From positions 1 through 7,172 of the forward strand of contig MEYI01000015.1 of the NCBI GenBank assembly GCA_001773975.1: 7,172 bases of DNA, given 5' to 3'. The position numbers and the translations under genes were made by a program. The DNA is from Candidatus Azambacteria bacterium RBG_16_47_10 (GTDB lineage Bacteria > Patescibacteriota > Minisyncoccia > GWC2-36-17 > WO2-46-25). Position 1 is the first letter of the stretch. Each line of letters begins with the position of its first letter. Below are positions 1 through 4,961 of this stretch, piece by piece. The notes under the pieces are model-generated. The model was not told where the DNA came from, searched no databases, and was given only the letters and a program-made list of their open reading frames with translations.

Positions 1-960
1 CATGAGGTCGGCATTGGATTGGTCATAGTAGCTGGCGAAAACAGTGGAGCCATCAAGCGTGTCGATGGAGGTTCCTTCATCCTGGTTCCCGAGTCCGGAC
101 GCCTGCACGACACTGGTCGCCCACGTCGCGCCGCCGTTGGTCGATCGGGCAACGGTAATTCCGGCGCTCGCGTTTTGATACGAAAAGAACACCGTATTTG
201 CATCATACGCTTTCAATGAAGAACTTGATCCGGATCCGCTATATGATACTGCCTCCACGGTGTTTAGGGATGCGCCGCCGTCGGTGGTTTTTGAGACAGC
301 CCATTTCACACTTGATCCGCAACTTTGTCTTTCAAGGAAAAACACCGTATTTGCATCTACCGCATCGACAGCGGTGTGATATCCCGCATTGCACATACCG
401 CTCAAGATCCCGCCCGACCCGCGCACGATCGGGGTTGCGGTGGTGCCGGAGAACGTGACGCTGGCGGAGGCGCCTGAACCGGAAACGGCGGTGTTGGAGA
501 ACGACCGGCCGGAGAGATTGAAGCCGGTGTTGGTGGAGCCGTCGTCGGTTTGGGTGAGGGTGTTTTCAGTGATACCAAGCTTCAAACTCCCTGCGGTGCC
601 GGTGTAGTCGATTTGCGAATCGGTAGTGCTTGCACTTGTCCAGCCGGTCTGATCACTTGCATGAGCTGCTGTGGTGGTTTGATTCACAGATGACCATGTG
701 GTCTGTGCAAAACTTCCGCTTGAGGTGGCGACAGAGAGAGTGTCGCCGGTCACCATGTATGACGAGCTGGTGGAATAAAAGCTTGTCACTCCGATCTGTG
801 CTGCTCCGGCAGTATGTCCTGCCGTTGCGGAAGAGTCCGCGGCAGTCGCCCAACTATCCTGCGCAAACGTAAAACTCGCCGCAAGTGCGGGACTTGCCGG
901 CATAAGCGTAATACTCAAAACATTCACGACAACGAACGCAGTAATAAATAATCTCTTCAC
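1..960 (-). CDS. Secreted Asp-box (BNR-like) repeat protein, C-terminus cut by window edge
   Basis: The reading frame is open to the left edge, so only the first 320 residues are visible. I chose the GTG at 960: a purine-rich GGAAAGGG lies just upstream, and translation then begins with a classic signal peptide (MKRL, hydrophobic residues 4-20, A25-L-A27 cleavage motif). The frame also opens at an ATG at 1050, but that has no ribosome site and would put 30 basic residues before the signal. After cleavage comes a Ser/Thr/Gly-rich region (about 30-190). From about 195, repeats begin: DANTVFF at 202-208 and 253-259, DGSTVFA at 303-309, alternating with Asp-box-like turns (S-K-T-T-D-G-G at 223-229, S-T-N-G-G-A-T-W at 273-280). 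This is the pattern of sialidase-like beta-propellers and of exo-alpha-sialidase-like repeat proteins. The role is probably extracellular binding; no catalytic residues can be assigned. C190 and C214 could form a disulfide. Confidence 0.8.
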   Translation of the reverse strand, partial: MKRLFITAFVVVNVLSITLMPASPALAASFTFAQDSWATAADSSATAGHTAGAAQIGVTSFYSTSSSYMVTGDTLSVATSSGSFAQTTWSSVNQTTTAAHASDQTGWTSASTTDSQIDYTGTAGSLKLGITENTLTQTDDGSTNTGFNLSGRSFSNTAVSGSGASASVTFSGTTATPIVRGSGGILSGMCNAGYHTAVDAVDANTVFFLERQSCGSSVKWAVSKTTDGGASLNTVEAVSYSGSGSSSSLKAYDANTVFFSYQNASAGITVARSTNGGATWATSVVQASGLGNQDEGTSIDTLDGSTVFASYYDQSNADLM

Positions 961-976
961 AAGACCCTTTCCTTTT

Positions 977-997
977 TCACGAGACCGGGTCTCATGA
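977..997. promoter_or_regulatory. Near-perfect palindrome upstream of the secreted-protein start
   Basis: A perfect 13-bp palindrome (GAGACC-G-GGTCTC, 981-993) extends to 21 bp with one mismatch per arm (TCA at 977-979, TGA at 995-997). It lies 17 bp upstream of the GTG start at 960. It could be an operator or an mRNA hairpin in the leader. If translation really begins at 1050 it would instead be inside the coding region. Confidence 0.4.
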
Positions 998-1098
998 ACC
1001 TTGAGCTTTGAAACTTTTACACTCCTGCGCCCTTTTCCACCTCTTACCATGATGCAATTGTTAATGCTATTTTTTAAATGAATGTGCGTAGAAATTGA

Positions 1099-1245
1099 CT
1101 ACCGTTTTTTTGTTTCCATGTACAGTCGCAGTGCTTGTCGTATCAATTCGCTTTTTGTCTTTTCTTCCTTTTTCACCAATTGCGCTGCCTCTTTTTCCAA
1201 TTTCGGGGGGAGAGATATCACCCACACTTTTCGCTGAATCGCCAT
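1099..1245 (-). CDS. Ribbon-helix-helix (CopG/Arc-type) DNA-binding protein
   Basis: This 48-residue protein has the layout of a minimal ribbon-helix-helix repressor: a beta strand at about residues 5-12 (RKVWVISLPPKL), helix A at about 16-28 (EKEAAQLVKKEE), the turn K-T-K-S at 30-33, and helix B at about 32-43 (SELIRQALRLYM). The family dimerises, inserts its paired strands into the major groove, and often serves as antitoxin or autorepressor. No toxin gene is visible on either side, so a solitary regulator is the better reading. There is no clear Shine-Dalgarno before the ATG. A perfect 17-bp palindrome 12 bp upstream is a natural autoregulatory site. The function is inferred from fold pattern only; targets are unknown. 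Confidence 0.75.
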   Translation of the reverse strand: MAIQRKVWVISLPPKLEKEAAQLVKKEEKTKSELIRQALRLYMETKKR

Positions 1246-1256
1246 GATGCTTTTGT

Positions 1257-1273
1257 GTATTACAATGTAATAC
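1257..1273. promoter_or_regulatory. Candidate operator of the ribbon-helix-helix gene
   Basis: A perfect inverted repeat, GTATTACA-A-TGTAATAC, ends 12 bp before the start codon at 1245. A further half-site GTATTAC lies at 1292-1298. Palindromic sites near their own promoter are typical for this regulator class. Binding by this protein is inference. Confidence 0.55.
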
Positions 1274-1302
1274 TATGCGTACACCTATTTTGTATTACTT
1301 CC

Positions 1303-1332
1303 AGTATACACAATAAGGAAATACCGCGCCAA
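1303..1332 (-). promoter_or_regulatory. Possible promoter of the ribbon-helix-helix gene
   Basis: On the minus strand, TTGGCG (1332-1327) is followed after 18 bp by TATACT (1308-1303). Transcription would start near 1296, giving a leader of about 50 nt that contains the 17-bp palindrome. The -35 box matches consensus at only four of six positions and lies inside a hairpin (1321-1342), so this is tentative. Confidence 0.4.
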
Positions 1333-1380
1333 TGCGCGGTATGTGGATAACTTCCTTATTCACTTCCTTATTTCCTTATT
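1312..1380. repeat. AT-rich TTCCTTATT repeats with a DnaA-box-like site and a hairpin
   Basis: TTCCTTATT occurs at 1352-1360, 1364-1372 and 1372-1380, and inverted at 1312-1320. Between the inverted and direct copies lie a perfect hairpin (9-bp arms 1321-1329 and 1334-1342, loop CAAT) and TGTGGATAA at 1342-1350, the exact complement of the consensus DnaA box TTATCCACA. The hairpin, read on the minus strand, is followed by a T-rich stretch and could also end leftward transcription. What the array does is not clear; repeated regulator sites or spacer repeats are both possible. Confidence 0.5.
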
Positions 1381-1407
1381 TAAAAATCCCGGAACTGATA
1401 TTCTTAA

Positions 1408-1518
1408 TCAGCAACTAGCACTCACTTTTTCTTTTATCCGTTCACGTCTTCCATTGAATTAAAACAGGAAGACTCCACTTCGGTTAAGATAAAAGAAAAA
1501 GTGAGTGCTAGTTGCTGA
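1408..1518. repeat. Long perfect inverted repeat, 31-bp arms, downstream of yraN
   Basis: Arms 1408-1438 and 1488-1518 are exact reverse complements, separated by 49 bp that contain a second, inner inverted repeat (GTCTTCC 1446-1452, GGAAGAC 1467-1473). The structure begins 9 bp past the yraN stop codon, so any read-through transcript would form a 31-bp duplex. That could act as terminator, RNase III site or 3'-end stabiliser. No target-site duplication is visible at its edges, so a transposed miniature element is possible but not shown. Confidence 0.85.
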
Positions 1519-1527
1519 AAACACACA

Positions 1528-1899
1528 TCAAAAAATATTTATATTCTCCCAGTGCCTAATATCGCACACACCTCCTGTATCTATAGTAATCGTTATGGCA
1601 TCTATCTGCCACGGCGTTGAGTCGGAGACGCGCTCAGCACGCAAATATATTTCAACGGTTCGTAAAAATCGTTGAAGTTTTTGAGGGGTTATATTTTCCT
1701 CCGGACGAATAAATCCGCCTGAACGGATCGTTTTCACCTCGACAAAAACATAAGCGCCATCGCTCTTTTTTGCAATAATATCTATCTCGCCAAACTTCGT
1801 CGCCCAGTTTCGCGCAACAATCGAATACCCTTTAGCAATGAGATACTGTGCAGCTCTTTCTTCTCCATCGTTTCCCAGCTCGCGTTTTTGAGTGATCAT
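1528..1899 (-). CDS. yraN: YraN/UPF0102 family endonuclease-like protein
   Basis: The 123-residue product matches the UPF0102 (YraN) pattern: G-N-D-G-E-E-R-A-A near residues 9-17, A-K-G-Y-x-I-V-A-R-N-W at 22-32, then the nuclease-like signature G37-E38-I-D40-I-I and V51-F-V-E54-V-K56, followed by the Q-K-L-Q-R-F region. The residues E38, D40, E54 and K56 correspond to the D/E...ExK metal site of the restriction-endonuclease-like fold; the physiological substrate of the family is not settled. The length is close to that of E. coli YraN (about 131). I start at the ATG at 1899, because the longer open frame would translate the adjacent tRNA. Only six bases separate this ATG from the 3' end of tRNA-Ala, and there is no ribosome site, so the mRNA is probably generated by tRNA 3' processing and translated essentially leaderless. 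Confidence 0.9.
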   Translation of the reverse strand: MITQKRELGNDGEERAAQYLIAKGYSIVARNWATKFGEIDIIAKKSDGAYVFVEVKTIRSGGFIRPEENITPQKLQRFLRTVEIYLRAERVSDSTPWQIDAITITIDTGGVCDIRHWENINIF

Positions 1900-1905
1900 T
1901 AAGTG

Positions 1906-1976
1906 TGGACCTAGGCAGAATCGAACTGCCGTCTCCGCAATGCGAATGCGGCGTATTACCACTATACTATAGGCCC
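1906..1976 (-). tRNA. tRNA-Ala (anticodon CGC)
   Basis: All four arms pair on the minus strand: acceptor GGGCCTA/TAGGTCC with the G3-U70 wobble that identifies alanine tRNAs, D stem GTAT/ATAC, anticodon stem CCGCA/TGCGG with loop TTCGCAT, and T stem GGCAG/CTGCC with loop TTCGATT. The anticodon CGC (complement at 1942-1944) reads GCG. The discriminator is A and the next bases are CAC, so CCA is not encoded and must be added, presumably by the CCA enzyme in this window. yraN follows six bases later, so the two are likely one transcript. Confidence 0.95.
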
Positions 1977-2066
1977 GAAATGAGGAGAAAAAGAAACCGT
2001 GTTTTCTTTTTTCCGAATGAGAGTCTATATCACAAGATATGGGCCCTTTTCTTTTAAAGCGAAATC

Positions 2067-2095
2067 ATTATAATGCATGCATTGCAATTTGACAA
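2067..2095 (-). promoter_or_regulatory. Promoter of tRNA-Ala-yraN
   Basis: On the minus strand TTGTCA (2095-2090) and a perfect TATAAT (2072-2067) are separated by exactly 17 bp. Transcription would start near 2060, about 84 bases before the tRNA. This is the best sigma-70-type match in the window. Confidence 0.75.
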
Positions 2096-2116
2096 CTTCA
2101 TACTAAAAAATAGTTT
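2089..2116 (+). promoter_or_regulatory. Divergent promoter of the small membrane-protein gene
   Basis: A perfect TTGACA (2089-2094) is followed after 16 bp by a weak TAGTTT (2111-2116). The -35 box almost completely overlaps the -35 box of the leftward tRNA-Ala promoter. The -10 assignment is uncertain. The palindromes AATGCATGCATT (2072-2083) and ATTGCAAT (2081-2088) lie between the two start points. Confidence 0.5.
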
Positions 2117-2139
2117 TTCAACCGCAAAGGAGGTTTTAT

Positions 2140-2562
2140 ATGCCGCTTACGTTAAACGATGAGGAAGTAAAGGCGCTAAAAAAAGCGTTTATGTACCAGC
2201 TCATTTCGCACAAGGCATACTTCGATAACAACGTGCTTTTCCGCGCAATGAAGGACAGTGGGGATTTTGAAAAAGTCGTCGCCGAGCCGTTAAAGACGAT
2301 TCTCCGGTGGACGCCCGAAGATGATGCTGAAAAGGAACGAGTCCGTAAAACGCTTCTGGAAAAAGCGCAGGAAGGAAGAACGCCTGAAGAATGGTATAAA
2401 AGCGCAAAAAGGGCGCTGGATAAGGAATTTAAGATCACGGGGAAGGAAATCGTGACCGGCGCAACCGTCGCACTCGGTATCGGAGCAACGATTATATTGG
2501 GCGCAAAGGCATTAAATGCACTTTCCGGGAACGGAAAAGGTAAAAAGAAAACAGGGGAGTAA
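2140..2562 (+). CDS. Small C-tail-anchored protein of unknown function
   Basis: The start is fixed by a strong AAAGGAGG (2126-2133) six bases before the ATG, the clearest ribosome site in the window. The 140-residue product is not a family I recognise. Residues 1-102 are charged and mainly helical by composition, with no cysteines and no obvious catalytic motif. Residues 104-128 are a glycine-rich hydrophobic segment (G107, G113, G115, G121), followed by a short basic tail with K133 and K135-K137. A single C-terminal membrane helix with most of the protein in the cytoplasm is the likely topology. It is a one-gene unit: its own promoter lies upstream and a terminator begins within its last codons. 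The good Shine-Dalgarno contrasts with the apparently leaderless genes elsewhere here. Confidence 0.8.
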   Translation: MPLTLNDEEVKALKKAFMYQLISHKAYFDNNVLFRAMKDSGDFEKVVAEPLKTILRWTPEDDAEKERVRKTLLEKAQEGRTPEEWYKSAKRALDKEFKITGKEIVTGATVALGIGATIILGAKALNALSGNGKGKKKTGE

Positions 2563-2577
2563 TCCCCTGTTTTACTT
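2548..2577 (+). terminator. Rho-independent terminator overlapping the stop codon
   Basis: Perfect 11-bp arms (2548-2558 AAAACAGGGGA, 2563-2573 TCCCCTGTTTT) enclose the loop GTAA, so the TAA stop (2560-2562) sits inside the loop. The arm's own TTTT plus ACTTT form the U-rich tail. The symmetric A/T runs would also allow some leftward termination. Confidence 0.85.
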
Positions 2578-2614
2578 TATCTGCGCACTTACCTTTGTCG
2601 GACTGCTGGGAATC

Positions 2615-2725
2615 CCCGCCCGCTTCGACGCAGCTATAGCATTACTTTAAATTTTGTGGATATCGACGCTTTTACTCGAAAAAATCTATTGCTTAGTAAT
2701 CTGCGTCTGCAGCGAGTCGGGCGGG
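2615..2725. mobile_element. 111-bp palindromic insert in the T loop of the split tRNA-Pro
   Basis: The outer arms CCCGCCCG (2615-2622) and CGGGCGGG (2718-2725) are exact inverted repeats, lengthened by one C-G pair from the flanking tRNA bases. The inner arms GACGCAG (2627-2633) and CTGCGTC (2701-2707) also pair. The interior is AT-rich and non-coding. Removing it restores the tRNA sequence without gain or loss, so no target duplication was made. It is too small to encode a transposase; a passively mobilised miniature or palindromic element is inferred. Confidence 0.55.
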
Positions 2726-2798
2726 GAACCCAGATCTCACGCACCTCTCACCCGCCTAAATTTTGTTTTTAACAACTATAATGAGTAGAAATGTGTCC

Positions 2799-2914
2799 TT
2801 GCCCTATGAGAAATGCCTTTGTCGGGCTGCTGGGAATCGAACCCAGATCTCACGCACCCGAAGCGTGTATACTACCACTGTACTACAGCCCGATATACAT
2901 TTCTCATAGGGCAA
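2799..2914. repeat. Perfect 17-bp inverted repeat closely flanking tRNA-Pro
   Basis: TTGCCCTATGAGAAATG (2799-2815) and its exact complement (2898-2914) leave six bases on the 3' side and five on the 5' side of the tRNA. In the precursor RNA the leader and trailer would form a 17-bp duplex stacked near the acceptor stem, which may matter for 5' and 3' processing. Confidence 0.9.
2822..2892 (-). tRNA. tRNA-Pro (anticodon CGG)
   Basis: The minus strand folds fully: acceptor CGGGCTG/CAGCCCG (C1-G72, discriminator A, as expected for proline), D stem GTAC/GTAT, anticodon stem CACGC/GCGTG with loop TTCGGGT, T stem CTGGG/CCCAG with loop TTCGATT. The anticodon CGG (complement at 2858-2860) reads CCG. 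The following bases are CAA, so CCA is not encoded. All stems pair, so it looks functional. It sits at the centre of nested palindromes inside another, broken copy of a tRNA-Pro. Confidence 0.95.
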
Positions 2915-3037
2915 ACTCACATATTCTTCATTTAACCATAGTTAGTCACGAAATTTGGGCGGGCGGGGCGTGTATACTACCACTGTACTACAGTCCGTTT
3001 TGATACACCCGAAGCATTGCGCCTTAAACCCAATCCA

Positions 3038-3323
3038 TTTACAGACATCAAATCATTGTTTCTGATTCTTAACCTGCCCGCCATAAGCCTGACACTATGC
3101 TTTCATGAAACATCATATCCTTTTATTGTCTCCAGCATACATCCATTTTTCCAGTGACAGGCATATGGCAGGCGGGCCGAAGCCACGACTCGGCTAACGC
3201 CTCGCTGGATTGCTGTTTGTTGCCAATCGCTTCGCTCTTGGACAAACAGGGAATGCAGCCATCCTTTTTTTGTACAGCAGGAGGCGTGAACGGATGAAGA
3301 AACAATGATTTGATGTCTGTAAA
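3038..3323. repeat. Perfect 26-bp inverted repeat enclosing about 234 bp
   Basis: Arms 3038-3063 and 3298-3323 are exact reverse complements. They enclose a further imperfect inverted repeat (3073-3095 with 3154-3176) and a hairpin (CTGTTTGT 3213-3220 with ACAAACAG 3242-3249, extended by CCAA/TTGG). I see no credible protein gene in 2998-3412: the open frames there are short, overlap on both strands and carry no ribosome site. The layout resembles nested non-coding palindromic elements. Confidence 0.8.
3073..3176. repeat. Imperfect 23-bp inverted repeat with GC-rich ends
   Basis: Arms 3073-3095 and 3154-3176 are complementary at 19 of 23 positions. Their ends, CCTGCCCGCC and GGCAGGCGGG, resemble the CCCGCC-type ends of the two palindromes inside the split tRNA-Pro. 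It may be a third member of one element family; only three similar ends in one region support this. Confidence 0.5.
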
Positions 3324-3412
3324 ACTAGCCTTATGCACCACCCGAAGCATTTGATACACCCGAAGCGCACTATCTTCGATATGGGAAAAGATGTCTTTTT
3401 CCGATACACCGC

Positions 3413-4870
3413 TTAAACCCTGAACTTTCGTTGATCTTCTTGCTCTAAAAGCTCGATCTTCTCTTCTCCCTTCTTAATCATCTCGGAAAGCTCGCTTACC
3501 GAAAACCCGTTAAGCTCCACCACCCTATTTTCTAAAAACTCAACCGTATTCTTCTCCGGATCATCCAAAACCTCGGAAAGTAATGCGTTCAATAATACCC
3601 CTAATTTTGGCCCCGGCTCCAATTTCAGAATGCGCATTACGTCATTTCCATTTATCTTAAGCATTTTGACGGAAACAGGGTCTTTTGAGACCTTTTCCAC
3701 CATATATCGGAAATGGCGCAATTTGTATGGCTCTGCCTTGGGAACACCGGAACCTATTCTATCGGCAAAGCGAACATTTATCAAGTCATCGATATTCTCA
3801 AGCCCGACATCACGCACAAGCCGCCTCACTGACGATGCAGTTACTTCCCCTACATTATAGTAGAAAAGATGATATCGTACGAGCCGCACAACGTCCTCCG
3901 TTTCCTTTTTAGAGAATTTCAATCGTGTCATGATCTGAGATGCGATGCGCGCTCCGACCATATCATGGTTATAAAATGTAGCATTCGGCCCGTCCCCATG
4001 CTTTGTTTTTGGCTTCCCGACGTCATGCAAAAGGGAAGCAAGTCGTACAACAAGTGAAAGATCCTGTTCCGCGGAATACCGCAGTGCACGAAGATTATGT
4101 TCATATACGGTATATATATGGTGTTTATTTTGTGAAATGCCATACCCATCCATAAGCTCTGGAATAATGTATGAAAGCAGACCGACCTCTCGTAAAAGAT
4201 CAACTCCATCTGCGGCATTCGGACACATGATCATTTTCACAAACTCATCGCGAATACGCTCGTGCGAAACAAACCGAATAAGCCCTGCCTGTGCTTTAAT
4301 CGCTGAAAGCGTTTCCTTTTCAATAAGGAAATCAAGCTGTGTTGCAAACCGCACCGCACGCATCAAGCGCAGCGCATCTTCATCAAAGCGTTCCTTCGGG
4401 TTCCCCACCGCCCGCACTAGCTTCCCTGTGATATCTTTTTGGCCGTCGAACGGATCAATAATTTCATATTCTTTTACTTTTGACTTTTCACTTTCTACTT
4501 TTAAGGCCATTGCGTTCATCGTAAAATCTCTCCGCGCAAGATCTTCTTGTAAGTGCGCCGTGTACTGCACGCTGTCCGGATGACGCTTATCCGAATACGC
4601 GTTGTCCACGCGATATGTCGTGATCTGAATTTCCATGCCATCAATAAACACCGTAACAGTACCAAATGCATTTTCATAAAAATGTTTCGGAAATATCTTT
4701 TGGATCGCTTCGGGTTGTGCGTTTGTTGCGACATCCCAATCTTTCGGCGCACGAGACAATAAAACATCGCGCGCGCATCCGCCGACGGCATACGCCTCAA
4801 AGCCGGCATCGTGCAAAGCGCTTAATGCCGCCATCACTTCTTTTGGAATTGTTGTTTTGCCGCTTGCCAT
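3413..4870 (-). CDS. cca: CCA tRNA nucleotidyltransferase, class II with HD domain
   Basis: The enzyme builds or repairs the 3' CCA end of tRNAs from CTP and ATP without a template. The 485-residue product shows the class II head: G30-G31-x-x-R34-D35, the metal-binding D44-W-D46, R113-R-D-F-T-M-N-A-M-A122, and the nucleotide-selecting region R161-F-D-E-D-A-L-R-L-M-R-A-V-R174-F-A. An HD hydrolase-like domain follows, with H282-D283 and H302-D303. The start ATG at 4870 fits the family N-terminus and lies seven bases after a TATAGT box, implying a leaderless mRNA. A lysine/serine/glutamate insert (about residues 124-134, ESEKSKVK) separates MNAMAL from IIDPFDG; it looks like low-complexity expansion on a catalytic-domain surface. 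Two tRNAs here lack encoded CCA, so the enzyme is needed for synthesis and not only repair. Whether it adds CCA or only A cannot be told from sequence. Confidence 0.95.
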   Translation of the reverse strand: MASGKTTIPKEVMAALSALHDAGFEAYAVGGCARDVLLSRAPKDWDVATNAQPEAIQKIFPKHFYENAFGTVTVFIDGMEIQITTYRVDNAYSDKRHPDSVQYTAHLQEDLARRDFTMNAMALKVESEKSKVKEYEIIDPFDGQKDITGKLVRAVGNPKERFDEDALRLMRAVRFATQLDFLIEKETLSAIKAQAGLIRFVSHERIRDEFVKMIMCPNAADGVDLLREVGLLSYIIPELMDGYGISQNKHHIYTVYEHNLRALRYSAEQDLSLVVRLASLLHDVGKPKTKHGDGPNATFYNHDMVGARIASQIMTRLKFSKKETEDVVRLVRYHLFYYNVGEVTASSVRRLVRDVGLENIDDLINVRFADRIGSGVPKAEPYKLRHFRYMVEKVSKDPVSVKMLKINGNDVMRILKLEPGPKLGVLLNALLSEVLDDPEKNTVEFLENRVVELNGFSVSELSEMIKKGEEKIELLEQEDQRKFRV

Positions 4871-4877
4871 AATGTGT

Positions 4878-4907
4878 ACTATACATTAGTATGTTCCGCA
4901 CCCGCAA
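4878..4907 (-). promoter_or_regulatory. cca promoter, apparently leaderless
   Basis: On the minus strand TTGCGG (4907-4902), an 18-bp spacer and TATAGT (4883-4878) are followed by seven bases and the ATG at 4870. Initiation at the usual distance would begin at or next to the A of ATG. The 36-bp palindrome ends 16 bp upstream of the -35 box. Confidence 0.6.
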
Positions 4908-4923
4908 CGGTATTTGCAGGCCG

Positions 4924-4959
4924 TGTCGCAATTTTTACCTATAGGTAAAAATTGCGACA
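4924..4959. promoter_or_regulatory. 36-bp perfect palindrome, copy 1, between the PaaX-like gene and cca
   Basis: Each half is TGTCGCAATTTTTACC with TATA at the centre; the two arms are exact complements. It starts two bases after the PaaX-like stop codon and lies just upstream of the cca promoter. It could be an operator for cca, a 3'-end hairpin for the PaaX-like mRNA (though no U-run follows on that strand), or both. An identical copy is at 5546-5581. Confidence 0.85.
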
Positions 4960-4961
4960 TT

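Larger units (their letters stand above)
2746..2967. mobile_element. 222-bp imperfect palindrome carrying a complete tRNA-Pro
   Basis: The segment lies between the two anticodon-stem halves of the split tRNA-Pro. Its ends are related by inversion: CCCGCC-TAAATTT near 2750-2763 against AAATTT-GGGCGGG near 2951-2963. The middle parts (about 2767-2798 and 2915-2948) also align imperfectly when one is inverted, and the centre is closed by a perfect 17-bp inverted repeat (2799-2815, 2898-2914) around the tRNA. The motif TAAATTTTGT occurs both here (2757-2766) and in the 111-bp insert (2649-2658), suggesting related elements. Exact end points are uncertain by a few bases. Confidence 0.5.
2592..2997 (-). 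pseudogene. tRNA-Pro gene split by two palindromic insertions
   Basis: Three pieces line up in order with the intact tRNA-Pro at 2822-2892. Piece A (2592-2614) matches 2816-2838 at 22 of 23 positions. Piece B (2726-2745) matches 2839-2858 exactly. Piece C (2968-2997) matches 2863-2892 at 29 of 30. A and B abut perfectly if the 111 bp between them are removed; that break is in the T loop. B and C flank the anticodon loop, with about four loop bases unaccounted for. The differences in A and C are compensatory: A ends in CAGTCCG and C begins with CGGACTG, so the acceptor stem still pairs, with A-U where the intact copy has G-C. The pieces are therefore halves of one former gene rather than scattered copies. 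It is presumably non-functional unless the inserts are removed from the RNA. Confidence 0.7.
2999..3366 (+). repeat. 17-bp direct repeats TTTGATACACCCGAAGC
   Basis: Identical copies are at 2999-3015 and 3350-3366. Shorter relatives are ACCCGAAGCAT at 3340-3350 and GATACACCGCTTAAACCC at 3403-3420, the last overlapping the 3' end of cca. CACCCGAAGC also occurs in the tRNA-Pro anticodon arm (2855-2864). The repeats bracket the 26-bp inverted repeat and may mark the edges of a rearranged or inserted segment. Confidence 0.7.

Noticed and set aside
198..872. Rightward open frames opposite the secreted protein
   Set aside because: The minus-strand frame is open for 320 residues with a signal peptide and periodic repeats; the rightward frames are rich in Arg, Cys and Ser and have no repeat logic.
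1900..1962. N-terminal extension of the YraN protein
   Set aside because: The extra residues are the translation of tRNA-Ala, and the family N-terminus begins at the ATG at 1899.
2791..3003. A 70-residue rightward open frame
   Set aside because: It is antisense to tRNA-Pro and to a fragment of its broken copy, which explains the peptide ACILPLYYSP appearing twice. It has no ribosome site.
3384..3403. A terminator for cca
   Set aside because: A GGAAAA/TTTTCC hairpin is present after the stop, but it is weak and no U-run follows on the minus strand.
3123..3409. Two overlapping leftward open frames of 71-78 residues
   Set aside because: They run through inverted and direct repeats, overlap each other in different frames, and have no ribosome site or protein-like pattern.
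3928..4809. Alternative open frames inside cca on both strands
   Set aside because: They are shadows of a strongly conserved enzyme and lack start signals and recognisable domains.
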